64,000 nucleotides of DNA from Capsulimonas corticalis (GCF_003574315.2 NZ_AP025739.1:4216001-4280000); one strand, 5' to 3'. Counted from the stretch's first letter, positions 53,034 through 63,106 are shown. The notes: generated by a model not told the origin, from the letters alone. Translations and numbers: made by a program.

Positions 53034-55967
53034 TTATCCTCGATGGCGCGCCAGCAATACGGCGACATCATCGCGAAACACACCTTTGGCGAAAGCACTC
53101 GCTTCGGCGACTAACCGTTCCGCCAGAGACTGAGCGCTCGCATCGAGCGGCAACGCCAACAGCATGCGTATCAATCCATCGGTTCCCAGTAGGTCGCGCC
53201 GGCTTGGTCCCGCTTCCGAAAGGCCGTCTGTGTACAGAATCAGCGCGTCATGTGGGCGCAGGCTCGCAAGGCGCTCCTCGTACTTCGCGTTGTCCGCGAC
53301 CCCAAGCGGTGGTCCCGTCGTCGCTAGCGCTTCTACCGAGCCGCTTGCCCGCTTGATCAGGGCTGGCTCGTGTCCGCAGGAACAGTAGGAGATTTCGCCG
53401 GCGCTGGCGTCATACACCCCGATCCACGCGGTGACAAAGCCGGGCAGCAAGTCATGAGTGGTCACGATCGAGTTAAGAGCCGCCGCAGCCTGAGCGGGAG
53501 CGCGATATAAGTAGAGGACTGTACGCAGGCTGTTTCGAATAAGCGCAATCTGCTGAGCGGCGGCGAGGCCTTTCCCTGACACGTCCCCGATGACTATGCC
53601 GTAAAGATTCTTGTCCAGTGGAAACACGTCCATGAAGTCACCGCCGACGGACGCCTCGTCGAGCGCGGGCCGCGTGACAGACCCGACGTCTAACTTCGCG
53701 ATCTCTTTAGGCAATTGCGGCTGCAGCGCGTTCTGGAGTTGCTCGGCAATGTTGTGCTCGCGTCGCTGTACACGCACCGCTTCTAGGGCAGTCTGCGTTT
53801 GTGTCGCTACCGACTCAATCAACGACACCTCGTCGGGCGTCCAGTCACGTGGTCCGCCGGACATTGCCACGGCAAGCGCGGTCATCGACGACCCTGACGC
53901 CAGCGGCACCCGCACCAGCGCCTGGATTCCTAGCTTCAGCAGGGCGGGATCCCCGGCAGTGTCGGCCAGCACCTGCGTCTGGCCTGTTTGATACTTAAGA
54001 TCGCGGTTAATGGTGTAATGCGACATCACATAATCGCCTTCGATAGACGGCAATCCCTCGCGCCTCCAGTCGGGGCGTAACACCGCCGTATCCGCGTTGC
54101 GATTGTAGCTGGCGTAGTAGCATCGATCCGCTCCTAACGCTTCTCCTAGCTGGCGCACTGCTGTCTCTAGTACCGTCTTGGGGTCGTTTGACCCGCGCAG
54201 GCTGTGGCCGATACGATTGAGCACGGCCTCTCGCTCAGCGCGTATTCTCCGCTCTTCGATCTCCTTTGCGAGCGCCCGGTCCTGCCGGAGCACCTCGACG
54301 GTAAGCCACGTCCGTTCCACTAGGGTCTGGAGCAGGGCTACTTCGTCCGCCTCCCACCGTCTGGGGGTTACAGAATGGATGGCGATAACGGACACAAGGC
54401 GGTCAGAATGTAGCACCGGGACGGCGATGAATGCGCGGCAGGCAACGGCCTCATACGCGCTCACATACTCCGTAGGGACCTGAGCTTCGTCATGATGAAC
54501 GTCTTCAACGACCACCGTGCGTCCTGCTCGGTAGGCTGCGACAAGGTATGGACCGAACGCGGAGATTGGGAACGTTCCCTTCATGCTCGCCACCGTGTCG
54601 TCGGCGCAGTAGTCACTGGGGATTGTGCAGGTGTCGGCGTCAATGTCGATGTCGGCGAAGACGCACCGCGCAACGCCAAGAAACTGTCCCACCGCCCGTA
54701 AGGCGTCCACGATTACCGCATCCGGATCAGTCGTTCTGCGCGCCCGTTCCGCAAGCTCGGCGAGGAAGCGCTCGCGTCGCCCTCGCTCTGCCCGATCAGT
54801 GATGTCCAGGACGACGCCAGGAAGGGAGGCGGCAATTCCGTCTCCGTCCCTCTCCACTCTGCCGCGCGCAGCAAGCCAGCGGTGCGATCCGCTCGGCATG
54901 ACTACTCGGTACTCCGTCTCGTAGGTATCGCCTTGGGTAATGGCGTCTTTGATCGCCTCAGCGACTCGCGGTCGGTCCTCGGGATGAATGGCCTGAAGAT
55001 AGACGTCTATTCCACCGTTCGCTGCTTCCTCGGGACTGACGGAGAAGAGGCTCGCAAGACAAGCGTCGGCAATCACGAGATCTTTTATTATATCCCATGT
55101 CCATGTCGCGATACCTCCTGCCGAAAGCGTAGCTTTGAGGCGCGCCTGGGCGTCCTGAAGGCGCTTTTCGTTCTCACGAAGCGCCTCTTCGGAGGCGCGC
55201 AGACTGTCCTGCGCCATTTTGCGTTCGTTAACGTTCTGGAAGAACACAGATAGTCCTTCGGGCGAGGGGAAGGCGCGCACATCCATCCAGGAATCCAGCG
55301 GCTCGTAATAATCTTCCAGCGAGAGTGGGACGCCTTCCGCGATCGCGCGATGGTAGAACTGGTAAAAGGATCCGCCAACAGCCTCGGGAAACACCTCCCA
55401 GATATTTCGTCCAATGAGTTCGTCTCGTGTGCGAAACAGGAGGCGCGCGGCTTGTGCGTTCACGTAGGTAAAGCGCCACTCTCGGTCTATGGCGTAGAAT
55501 CCGTCAGTGACGCTCTCCAGGATACCGCTAGTCCGATCATGTGCTGCCTGCAACTCTTCTTCCGTCCGACGTAGGCTGGCCTCGGCTTTTTGTTCCTCCC
55601 TCTTGCGCGCGCCTACATCCTGAAAGAATACTGAAAGTCCCCGAGGTGATGGATACGCGCGTACGTCGAACCACGTATCGAGGGGCGGGAAATACTCCTC
55701 GATAGAGACGGCTGTCTGCTCCGCCATAGCCTTGCGGTACTGACGGTCGAACCCTGACCCTACCGCCTCGGGAAACTCGTCCCAGACGCATTTACCCAGC
55801 AATTCCATACGCGTACGCATAACCAGCTTCTCAGCCTGTGAATTCACATAGGTAAAGCGCCACTCGTGGTCGAGGGCATAAAAGGCATCGCTGATCCTCT
55901 CCAGAATGTCCTTTACGTCGGTAGTATCGGTTGTTGGGTTAGCGCGGTGGGCATCCGGTTCTGGCAT
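53034..55967 (-). CDS. PAS x3 - GAF x2 - SpoIIE/PP2C phosphatase
   Basis: The 977-residue protein has two tandem near-repeat PAS domains (about 20-130 and 145-255; both with EWRFTYVNSQAEKL/EWRFTYVNAQAARL and IWEVFPEAVG-type lines), a PAS_3 (285-395), a first GAF (405-560), a second GAF (590-745, GADRCYYASYNRNAD) and a SpoIIE phosphatase (775-975; VGGDFMDVF, VIGDVSGKGLAAA, YTDGLSEAGP and FRDDVAVLL). The second GAF resembles that of the RsbW-like kinases, hinting at a shared ligand. Metal sites are intact. It is probably the first gene of a two-gene phosphatase-kinase unit with 51502. Confidence 0.9.
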   Translation of the reverse strand: MPEPDAHRANPTTDTTDVKDILERISDAFYALDHEWRFTYVNSQAEKLVMRTRMELLGKCVWDEFPEAVGSGFDRQYRKAMAEQTAVSIEEYFPPLDTWFDVRAYPSPRGLSVFFQDVGARKREEQKAEASLRRTEEELQAAHDRTSGILESVTDGFYAIDREWRFTYVNAQAARLLFRTRDELIGRNIWEVFPEAVGGSFYQFYHRAIAEGVPLSLEDYYEPLDSWMDVRAFPSPEGLSVFFQNVNERKMAQDSLRASEEALRENEKRLQDAQARLKATLSAGGIATWTWDIIKDLVIADACLASLFSVSPEEAANGGIDVYLQAIHPEDRPRVAEAIKDAITQGDTYETEYRVVMPSGSHRWLAARGRVERDGDGIAASLPGVVLDITDRAERGRRERFLAELAERARRTTDPDAVIVDALRAVGQFLGVARCVFADIDIDADTCTIPSDYCADDTVASMKGTFPISAFGPYLVAAYRAGRTVVVEDVHHDEAQVPTEYVSAYEAVACRAFIAVPVLHSDRLVSVIAIHSVTPRRWEADEVALLQTLVERTWLTVEVLRQDRALAKEIEERRIRAEREAVLNRIGHSLRGSNDPKTVLETAVRQLGEALGADRCYYASYNRNADTAVLRPDWRREGLPSIEGDYVMSHYTINRDLKYQTGQTQVLADTAGDPALLKLGIQALVRVPLASGSSMTALAVAMSGGPRDWTPDEVSLIESVATQTQTALEAVRVQRREHNIAEQLQNALQPQLPKEIAKLDVGSVTRPALDEASVGGDFMDVFPLDKNLYGIVIGDVSGKGLAAAQQIALIRNSLRTVLYLYRAPAQAAAALNSIVTTHDLLPGFVTAWIGVYDASAGEISYCSCGHEPALIKRASGSVEALATTGPPLGVADNAKYEERLASLRPHDALILYTDGLSEAGPSRRDLLGTDGLIRMLLALPLDASAQSLAERLVAEASAFAKGVFRDDVAVLLARHRG

Positions 55968-56339
55968 GTCATTTATTATACTCTAGTGCTTCTCTAGTTC
56001 GCACGCATCCGGCGCGCGCAAGCTACCTGAATGACCTTAGTCTCGTTTGATCCCTCGGGACTGCCTAGGTCATATGGTGTTTTCTCATCATATTGTCGTA
56101 CATGACGCCCAGATGGCGCTTATTGCTGATTTCACGAGAGCACGGTCTGCGAAGCGTCACGGAGCCGGGATGGATTGCAGATAGCGTGTGCTTCGGTCAT
56201 GGGGCCGTATTAATAATCTTCGTTTTTGTTGAGAGTCCTGAGAATTCTTAATTGTTCTGCCGATAATTTCCATCAGTGCTCGCGCTAATTCTGCTGTGCG
56301 TTTTGAGGAATGTCGCTTGGATAGGAACAGGATCAGATC
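55968..56339. other. 372-bp divergent promoter region
   Basis: The space lies between two divergently transcribed signalling genes. No gene is supported. It should hold both promoters; I could not identify convincing boxes and found no SigB-type GTTT-N14-GGGTA element here. Confidence 0.4.
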
Positions 56340-58775
56340 ATGAATGCGCCGCTGCCCCGTGACGAACAAAGGAGACTCACGCTTCTAGGCGAGGCGCGCA
56401 TTCTCGATACTCCGCCCGAAGACGCCTTCGACGACATTACAAAGCTCGCCGCGCAAATCTGCGATGTCCCCATAGCCGCCATCAGCCTCATTGATGAAGA
56501 GCGTCAGTGGTTCAAATCCGTTATCGGCTTGAACGTGACCGAGACGGCCAGAGATCAAGCCTTCTGTGCGCATGCCATTCTCCAGCCTGACCTACTTATT
56601 GTCCATGATGCTTTAGAGGATACAAGATTCGCCGATAACGCACTGGTCATCGCTGAACCCGGGATCCGCTTTTACGCGGGCGCGCCGCTACTCACGTCCG
56701 ATGGGATTGCCCTTGGCTCGTTATGTGTCATTGATCGCGTTGCGCGAAAACTAAGCGATGAGCAGAAAGCTATACTGCAAATGCTGGCGAGGCAAGTTGC
56801 AGGGCGTATCGAATTACAGCGGCAAATTGTAACGCAGGGGCAGTTAATCGCCGAACGATCCTTAGCACAGTCAGCTCTGATGCAGCGTGAGGAGGAACTC
56901 ACAGCCATCATCGAACATGCCGTGGAGGGCATCTATCTCTTTGATCCATCCACGCGGCGGGTAATCAAATCCAATGCCGCGCTTAGGACGATGCTTGGCT
57001 ACACAGAAGAGCAGTTGATGCAGTTGACGCTGTACGATATCGTTGGCCATGTTCGGTCCAGTATCGATCGCACGGTGGAGGCATTGTGGCAAGGTAAGGA
57101 GGTTGCGCTCGGCGAACGGCAGTATCTACGCAAGGATGGCTCAGTGATTATTGTCGAAGTGAGTGGACGGGTTATCACTTACCAGGATCAACTTGCGGTG
57201 TGCGTAGTCGTGCATAACCTCACGCCGCAACGAGCCTCAGAAGACGCCCGAAGAGCTGCGGAAGCGAGCTACCAGGGGTTGTTCGAGAACGCGGCAGAGG
57301 GAATTTTCCAAACGACGCCGCAAGGACGCTATCTGAGAGCGAACTCTGCTTTGGCTCGAATTTACGGCTATGAATCTTCGGGGCAAATGATCGTCGAAGT
57401 CTCAGATGTCTCGACTCAGCTTTATATTGACGAAGGCCGGCGCGCGGAATTCACACGTCTAATGGCCTCTAACGGCGGAGTAACAAACTTCGAATCGCAG
57501 ATCAGACGCAGAGATGGGAGCGTCATATGGATTTCGGAAAGCGCTCGTTCCGTGTTTAGCGAAACGGGTACGCTGATCTGTTATGAAGGGTTTGTACAAG
57601 ACATTACTGACCGTAAAGATTGGGAAATGCAGCGCGAGACTGATCTCATTGAAGCCCGGTTTCGCGCTGATCACGATTCGCTCACGGAGCTATGGAATCA
57701 TCGCGCCTTCCACAGACAGGCGGAGCAGCATATAGCTGAGGCCGCTCGTTGCGGCGAATCACTAGCCCTGATCATGATCGATATTGACAACTTTGAGTTC
57801 TTTAACGGTGTCTACGGCCATGTCACGGGCGACGAAGTTCTACGCATGGTCGCTAATAGATTGCAAACTGTGTGTGGCGTACGCGATGTCGCTGCTCGTT
57901 TCGGCGGCGACGAGTTTGCTCTGCTGTTGGCTGATGTCGGCTTCAGCTCCAAGGGTGAACTGGAAAGGGAATTGACGGCGAAGCTGCACGGCCTGACATT
58001 TTGTCCTGAGTCCCATGGCGCGCCCCTTCCAATCACATGCTCTTTAGGAGCCGTCGTCTATCCTGCTGAAGGGAGCCACCGATTGGAACTGCTGCATATT
58101 GCGGATGAGCGGCTTCGCAGAGCAAAAACCGGTGGTGCGCAAGATACGGACGCCGACCACATGCGTGAATATCTGCACCACGCCATCGCTGGTTTTTCCA
58201 TGCTGGATGCTTTGGTCAACGCCGTCGACAACAAGGACCGCTACACCCGCCGTCACTCGGAAGATGTGATGGACCACTGTCTGGTGATTGCTCGTGAACT
58301 TGGAATGGGAGAAGAATTTCAGCATACCCTCGCTGTCGCCGCATTGCTCCATGATGTCGGTAAGATTGGCGTTCCTGACGCCGTCCTGCGCAAGCCTGGA
58401 AATCTCACGGATGCGGAATACGCCGCTGTCAAGCAACACCCAGAGATGGGGGCGGCTATCGTGTCCGCCGTCCCGGGGCTGGAAGCAACGTTAAACGCCA
58501 TTCGTTATCATCATGAATGTTACAACGGCAGAGGATACCCTATGGGGCTCCGCGGAGAGGAAATCCCACTAATTGCGCGCATTATGGCGGTGGCGGATGC
58601 CTATTCCGCCATGACGATGGATCGGCCTTATCGAAAGGGAATGGCCAACGAGCGAGCCCTATCTATCCTCTCCGAAGGGATAGGAGAACAATGGGATAAG
58701 GAGTGTGTGCACGCCTTCTTGCGAGCGAAGCAAGATGCGACCATGGAAGCGAAGTATATTCGTTTAGCAGCTTGA
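56340..58775 (+). CDS. GAF - PAS x2 - GGDEF - HD-GYP protein (c-di-GMP turnover)
   Basis: The 811-residue protein starts with a GAF domain of the common 'R...L.....LDTPPE..FD.I..LAA..C' type (residues 10-165). Two PAS domains follow (about 190-300 and 310-430). The GGDEF domain (440-600) has ARFGGDEFALLL intact. The HD-GYP domain (620-805) has RRHSEDVM, LLHDVGKIGVPD and HHECYNGRGYP (a GRGYP variant of the signature). It can probably make and break down c-di-GMP. The last 300 bases have a decayed copy at 32674-32976, and the GGDEF-HD-GYP part is closely related to the protein at 44646. Confidence 0.9.
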   Translation: MNAPLPRDEQRRLTLLGEARILDTPPEDAFDDITKLAAQICDVPIAAISLIDEERQWFKSVIGLNVTETARDQAFCAHAILQPDLLIVHDALEDTRFADNALVIAEPGIRFYAGAPLLTSDGIALGSLCVIDRVARKLSDEQKAILQMLARQVAGRIELQRQIVTQGQLIAERSLAQSALMQREEELTAIIEHAVEGIYLFDPSTRRVIKSNAALRTMLGYTEEQLMQLTLYDIVGHVRSSIDRTVEALWQGKEVALGERQYLRKDGSVIIVEVSGRVITYQDQLAVCVVVHNLTPQRASEDARRAAEASYQGLFENAAEGIFQTTPQGRYLRANSALARIYGYESSGQMIVEVSDVSTQLYIDEGRRAEFTRLMASNGGVTNFESQIRRRDGSVIWISESARSVFSETGTLICYEGFVQDITDRKDWEMQRETDLIEARFRADHDSLTELWNHRAFHRQAEQHIAEAARCGESLALIMIDIDNFEFFNGVYGHVTGDEVLRMVANRLQTVCGVRDVAARFGGDEFALLLADVGFSSKGELERELTAKLHGLTFCPESHGAPLPITCSLGAVVYPAEGSHRLELLHIADERLRRAKTGGAQDTDADHMREYLHHAIAGFSMLDALVNAVDNKDRYTRRHSEDVMDHCLVIARELGMGEEFQHTLAVAALLHDVGKIGVPDAVLRKPGNLTDAEYAAVKQHPEMGAAIVSAVPGLEATLNAIRYHHECYNGRGYPMGLRGEEIPLIARIMAVADAYSAMTMDRPYRKGMANERALSILSEGIGEQWDKECVHAFLRAKQDATMEAKYIRLAA

Positions 58776-59360
58776 AACTTGGTCTTGTTGTATCATAACT
58801 ACGGAGAAATAACGATATCGCGCTTTTGCTACCAAGCCTCATCCCTGTAAAATGTATCCCTGCAAAAGTAGTCGCTTCGTGCTGCCTGCCTAGACCGATC
58901 AGTTCTAAACTCCATCTGTCCAGCTCCTAAGCTAGTGACTGTACAAACGATCTCCTCTGAAGGGACTTGGGAGGTAAACGTTATCAGGAATGTATCCACA
59001 GACTCATCTTGCACGCTCTCGGCGGCAATCGTGGGCTTGAAACAGGGAATTTATTCGATCTTCTCTTGCTGGGCAGACATCACTTTCATGATCTGTTATC
59101 CCGGGTATGTTATTCAATCTCAACATCCGAAGCACATCACTGGAGGCGTGCTCGGACAAGTAGCGGCGAGAGCGTACAGCGGGCCAAGCTAGGTTGCCTC
59201 TGCGAACCAGATCAGATCGAGCGGCTTGTATACGCGCTCAATGGTTGCTCCGAGTTATGCTTCGACGATTGTGTCCACTTGCTTTTCTTCGTATAACCGC
59301 TAATCGGGGCCATTGTGCGCCAGGATGCAGATAAGGTTTTTCATTCGGCGAGTGCCTCCT
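58776..59360. other. 585-bp region with at most a decayed small gene
   Basis: A minus-strand frame from GTG 59014 to 58829 gives 61 coding-like residues (ITFTSQVPSEEIVCTVTSLG). In the same frame, after a stop upstream, ATG 59089 starts MKVMSAQQEKIE. This looks like a small gene interrupted by a TAA, or a short real gene starting at 59014. No family is recognised. The rest shows nothing. Confidence 0.35.
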
Positions 59361-59666
59361 TCATTCTATCCGTCCCATGCCCTCGACTTCGAACGCAAGT
59401 TGCTGGATATCGTCCCTAACGAGCGTACGATGGATGCGGCAGTAGATCGGACCAATTTCATCTACTTCGTCTGGATAAACCAGTTCAAGCGGCTCAAGAT
59501 CATCGGCTTCGGCCGCTCGCTCGTAGGCATCAATAATACGTAGCAAAGCATCCGGAACGCCACCGCGGACAAGGATGGGGCGACTATCCTGATCTACAAT
59601 CGTGTAAAACTCATAATCCCCGGATTCGTACTGGTTGGTCGTCGGGTTGATATGGCTTCGAAACAA
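59361..59666 (-). CDS. Unknown small acidic protein, probably with a broken 5' end
   Basis: The 101-residue frame from TTG 59666 is coding-like (NQYESGDYEFYTIVDQDSRP, then ILVRGGVPDALLRIIDAYER and ELVYPDEVDEIGPIYCRI). It has no family that I recognise. The frame continues upstream with sensible residues (EARHQIAIRKIIGRTQYVPT) to a stop, while ATG 59791 opens a different frame, MLVFEVKTESGREARHKVVK. The two segments share EARH and the DNA GAGGCTAG twice, 23 bp apart. The original protein probably began at 59791 and a small duplication moved it out of frame. Confidence 0.55.
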   Translation of the reverse strand: MFRSHINPTTNQYESGDYEFYTIVDQDSRPILVRGGVPDALLRIIDAYERAAEADDLEPLELVYPDEVDEIGPIYCRIHRTLVRDDIQQLAFEVEGMGRIE

Positions 59667-60063
59667 ATAAAAAGTTGGGACATACTGGGTTCTTCCAATA
59701 ATCTTTCTAATCGCTATTTGATGCCTAGCCTCTTCACAACTTTGTGTCTAGCCTCGCGGCCGCTCTCTGTCTTAACCTCAAAAACCAACATCGAATTCTA
59801 TTACCCGAGGGAGCTGGGAAGATACAATCGCCAGGATGTATAATGGCCAAGGAAGTACACCCTAAGGGGCCGTTTAAGATCGACCGGTTTATATCCGTAC
59901 TCGACAGGTGTTCTATAGTGCGATTTCTTGAGTGCGCTGCTTACTTTTCCTCTGCGGAGCCCTAAATTGCGATTAACATTTCTAGGAGCCGCATCCACAG
60001 TTGCTTATAGAATATGATGGTCGAACGAAGTAATCTTAGGCTTGTCTGTCCAACGAAACAAGT
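59667..60063. other. Roughly 400-bp region without an intact gene
   Basis: It contains the probable displaced 5' end of the 59361 gene (ATG 59791, minus strand, 25 codons). A minus-strand frame at 59801-59998 (KKSHYRTPVEYGYKPVDLKR) is weakly coding-like but has no support beyond that. Confidence 0.35.
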
Positions 60064-60306
60064 CTAGACTTGACGCTTAGAGTACCACTTGCGCATTTCA
60101 TCGTCGGCGGCCCCAAGGCGGCCAGCTGCTCTCAGGATCTCAATTCTAGTCTTCAAATCCTGCAAACTTCCATCTTCTGGAGCAACCTCCAACGCATTGA
60201 GAAATGTCTGTTCAACCATGCGCATAAATGCATCCGGCGTCTCTGTCTTCATGCGTTGTGTGGAATAGATACCTGTCCTAGCCATTGATAATCCGATAAC
60301 CTCCAT
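60064..60306 (-). CDS. Unknown small helical protein
   Basis: The 80-residue protein is helical and charged: TPDAFMRMVEQTFLNALEVA, then DLKTRIEILRAAGRLGAADD. No family is recognised. An in-frame ATG at 60285 (MARTGIYSTQRM) is an equally good start. Its composition fits a small regulatory or immunity-type protein, but there is no evidence for either. It is followed after about 400 nt on the same strand by the frameshifted 59361 gene. Confidence 0.5.
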   Translation of the reverse strand: MEVIGLSMARTGIYSTQRMKTETPDAFMRMVEQTFLNALEVAPEDGSLQDLKTRIEILRAAGRLGAADDEMRKWYSKRQV

Positions 60307-60457
60307 TACTGAAATTGTACTATATATTTCAATCGAATGTCACATGATGTTACGAGCACAACTGGGATATTCAGGGCCTGCCTGGTCCAAGATGCTCCCG
60401 TGCGTCTGTTAAATGTTTTTTGAGAGCTTCAATTTTGATCTTTATCCCACTATGACC

Positions 60458-60787
60458 TTAGAGAGGGTCAACAAGCCCGCGCAAAACCTCGGCCTCAAAT
60501 GCGTAGCCTAAAACCTGCATTTCATCGAGATCAGGAACGATCGATCGAGCCTGCTTGGCGTTCTGGCGAACACGCAAGGCGAACTCCTGTACGCCTTGCT
60601 GCTTAATCCTTTTCGCGCCTGCGCAGATCTCTTCCTCGCCGATACGCAGGAACAGGGTTGCCCATAGCGTGAGGTTATTAGCGGCGAGCAGATGGTCCGC
60701 ATCCAGATATTCGCCGTGCTCATCTAGCCACTTTTCAATAGCCAACCGCGTGGCGCAAAGCTGGGCGTCGGGATCAGATTCGCTCAT
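60458..60787 (-). CDS. Unknown small helical protein
   Basis: ATG 60787 is chosen: GGAG sits 8 nt upstream and MSESDPDAQLCATRLAIEKW is a natural opening; the longer form from 60850 has no ribosome site. The 109 residues form probable helices throughout (EKWLDEHGEYLDADHLLAAN, LTLWATLFLRIGEEEICAGA and DLDEMQVLGYAFEAEVLRGL). No membrane segment or metal site is visible. Not recognised; probably a real gene on coding quality. Confidence 0.55.
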   Translation of the reverse strand: MSESDPDAQLCATRLAIEKWLDEHGEYLDADHLLAANNLTLWATLFLRIGEEEICAGAKRIKQQGVQEFALRVRQNAKQARSIVPDLDEMQVLGYAFEAEVLRGLVDPL

Positions 60788-60908
60788 GATAAGTACTCCA
60801 TAAGTTCTCCTAATGCGAATTGTTATTCCTGCTGAACCATCATCGTTCAATAGAGTGTTCCCAGTATTCAGTCCCGTACATCTAGATCAGCCTCGGCGTT
60901 AGTCTACA

Positions 60909-61275
60909 TCAAGCCAGTCCGACAAACTTCTTGCCGAGCTTTATGTCGAGCATCATACGTTCCTCGCCCGGGCTGATAGTCGCGCTTGTTACGTTATCGA
61001 GGGTTTATGTCCAGCCGTCCATCTTTCGCCAGTGAAATTTCATGTGCGGTCCTATCCTTCGCCGCTTCGACTCTCCAAGTGTAGTCGCGGCGTCGACAGC
61101 GCGCTTCTTTGCTGTTGGCTGCGTCAGTAGCTTCGGAGACCACAGATCAACCTTCCTAAACTTTGGCGGTGGCTTCCTGAGCATGAATGGCGGCCTCTTC
61201 AAAGTTCACAGAAGCGGTTTGTGTATATGTTTCGGAGTCCTACGCGGGAATCTTGGCTTCTTTGGCAAAGGTACT
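60909..61275 (-). pseudogene. Decayed gene of unknown family
   Basis: One minus-strand frame reads coding-like protein broken by several stops: STFAKEAKIPA, stop, DSETYTQTASVNFEEAAIHA and QEATAKV, stop, EG, stop, SVVSEATDAANSKEA. Further down LDNVTSATISPGEERMMLDI and KLGKKFVGLA precede a stop at 60909. The alanine/glutamate-rich helical part recalls helical repeat or phasin-like proteins, but no family can be named. Confidence 0.4.
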
Positions 61276-61879
61276 TAGCATGTCGATGCGAGCATTCAAA
61301 ATACAGATCTGAAGTCTATCTATCATAAATTTCGTAATATGAATAATGGGAATGTGTTTTAGTGATTTCCACAGCTACGCTTGCTTCCTGAACTTCGTCC
61401 TACCCATTCTACAGCAAATTTGCAACTATGCGCAAAAAAATCAGATCGATCACCGCCAAAAAGGGATATGCGGATCTGACACATCCTCTTCATCCGTTGA
61501 CCTATCACTATCGCGTCCCGACAGCGACGGCCTTGGCATGGGGTGCTAGAGGATGCCGCTTCAGGTGGGGCAACGGAGGCCTTTGCTGCTCCCGCCGCCT
61601 GAGCCGTCTCATTAGCCGCGCAGGCGTTCCGCTGAATATTATCTCCATTCACCATGGCGGTGGACAGCCCGTATCGCCTCCGTTCTGCGGTGGCGTCCAT
61701 CACGTTTCACTAATGCTGGTTGACGATGACCCGCTGTTTGCATATTACGTGTTCTCAGGTATAGAAGTACCTAGGGCAGGGTATCGTAGCAAGTAGAAAG
61801 ACTTACTCATCATGAGCATAATGTGATCATGGAAGATAATAGACGTCGTCCGCCTCGAATTCAGCAGCAGGGGTAAAAA
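61276..61879. other. 600-bp region without a supported gene
   Basis: Open frames exist on both strands (61359-61703 minus; 61428-61796 plus) but neither has a ribosome site or a plausible family. The plus frame ends with MLVDDDPLFAYYV, which faintly resembles the start of a receiver domain and is too short to use. Confidence 0.35.
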
Positions 61880-62230
61880 ATGAAAGTCAAACGAATCGTT
61901 GCCAACATCGCCGTATCGGATACGAAGGCGGCAAAACGCTTCTACGGAGACGTACTCGGTCTCGACATCTTGATGGGTAACGGCTGGATTACAACATATG
62001 GCTCACAGGACGAGATGAGCATTCAGGTGAGCATCGCCAGCCAAGGCGGCAACAGTACGCCAGTACCTGATCTGTCGATTGAAGTCGACGATCTTGACGC
62101 GGCGCTACGTCGCATCAAACACGAAGGGTATTCAATCGAATATGGGCCGGTGGATGAGACCTGGGGTGTACGGCGATTCTTTGTGCGTGATCCGTTTGGC
62201 AAGCTGATCAACATCCTTGCTCATATTTAA
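61880..62230 (+). CDS. VOC (glyoxalase/bleomycin resistance) family protein
   Basis: The 116-residue protein has the paired beta-alpha-beta-beta-beta modules of the vicinal oxygen chelate fold: IVANIAVSDTKAAKRFYGDV followed by LGLDILMG, then VPDLSIEVDDLDAALRRIKH and FFVRDPFGKLINILAH. The 'A..FY..VLGL' and 'DP.G..I.I' motifs are typical. The substrate cannot be read from sequence; family members include lactoylglutathione lyases, dioxygenases and antibiotic-binding proteins. It stands alone. Confidence 0.9.
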   Translation: MKVKRIVANIAVSDTKAAKRFYGDVLGLDILMGNGWITTYGSQDEMSIQVSIASQGGNSTPVPDLSIEVDDLDAALRRIKHEGYSIEYGPVDETWGVRRFFVRDPFGKLINILAHI

Positions 62231-62466
62231 CAGAGGGATGCCTAGCCCCAGTTTAAGATTTAGGTCCATGATCTATACGAACGCTGTCGGCGGCCCGACT
62301 CATAGATGGTGGCGCAGGCTTGCCGTCTGCAAGAAGTTGCACTCATAAGATGTTGTACGAGAGCGGTCGGCCAAAGGCCCGCCAGCGGGAACGCGCTCGT
62401 TAGGAGCTCCTGGTAAAAACCTTCAATAAACAATCGACTTTGTTAACATGCTGATTATGCACATGA

Positions 62467-62985
62467 TCAATTCTTCACGTCACGCTCGATCCACTGTTTC
62501 CGCCATAATTGATATAGCTCCGGGCCGCTTAGCTGAAAGCCTAGCTTGTTAAGAATGCGTGACCAGCCGGGATGTATTCGCCCCCCATCGACTTCAATGC
62601 GATCGATTTTCATGTCCTCAAACATATATGTTACCGCGCGCTCAGTTGCTTCCCATGCATAGCCGTTTCTCCAGTACTTGCTGGCGATTTTACAGGACAG
62701 CGCGCCAATATTCGCGTTAGCTCCGAAAGTTATCGATCCGATGACGGAGTTATTTTCGCGTAGCGCGATCGCAAGAGGCGTAACTTCCGTGACCGCAACT
62801 TTAGAGCGATTTGCGAGCCAGCGAATGTTTGCGCGAGTCTGCTCGGCGGATTTCGGGGGGATATTCAAATATCTCATGACGTGGACATCCGACCAGTACC
62901 CATGGAATCCCGGCCAATCCTTTTCTTCGAAATGCCGTAGGATCAGTCGGTTAGTCGTGAGGCTCCAAGAGTTAACATCGTTCAT
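62467..62985 (-). CDS. GNAT N-acetyltransferase (RimJ/RimL-type)
   Basis: The 172-residue protein starts with LTTNRLILRHFEEKDWPGFH, the RimJ/RimL-type opening. It continues with IALRENNSVIGSITF, ASKYWRNGYAWEATERAVTY (acetyl-CoA pyrophosphate loop region, weaker than the usual Q/R-x-x-G-x-G/A) and VDGGRIHPGWSRILNKLGFQ near the C-terminus. It transfers an acetyl group from acetyl-CoA to an amine, possibly a protein N-terminus or a small molecule. The gene is single; the stop faces the VOC gene. Confidence 0.85.
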   Translation of the reverse strand: MNDVNSWSLTTNRLILRHFEEKDWPGFHGYWSDVHVMRYLNIPPKSAEQTRANIRWLANRSKVAVTEVTPLAIALRENNSVIGSITFGANANIGALSCKIASKYWRNGYAWEATERAVTYMFEDMKIDRIEVDGGRIHPGWSRILNKLGFQLSGPELYQLWRKQWIERDVKN

Positions 62986-63106
62986 GGGTACTACTCCCTA
63001 AGCACCTGAGTTTGCAAGCGCCTCGCTGTTAATTGCTCTGGGCGCCTTCCCACGCCGTTTACGACGGACCGAGCCTCGTGCCAGTAAAACATATCGCTAC
63101 AAAAGT

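Noticed and set aside
61713-61796. Start of a receiver domain (MLVDDDPLFAYYV)
   Set aside because: Only about a dozen residues resemble one and a stop follows; chance similarity is likely.
62231-62466. A possible integron-type attC site between the VOC and GNAT genes (GGAACGCGCTCGTTAGGAGC)
   Set aside because: The right half faintly resembles an attC, but no complementary left half or RYYYAAC core was found, and the two genes are convergent rather than in cassette order.
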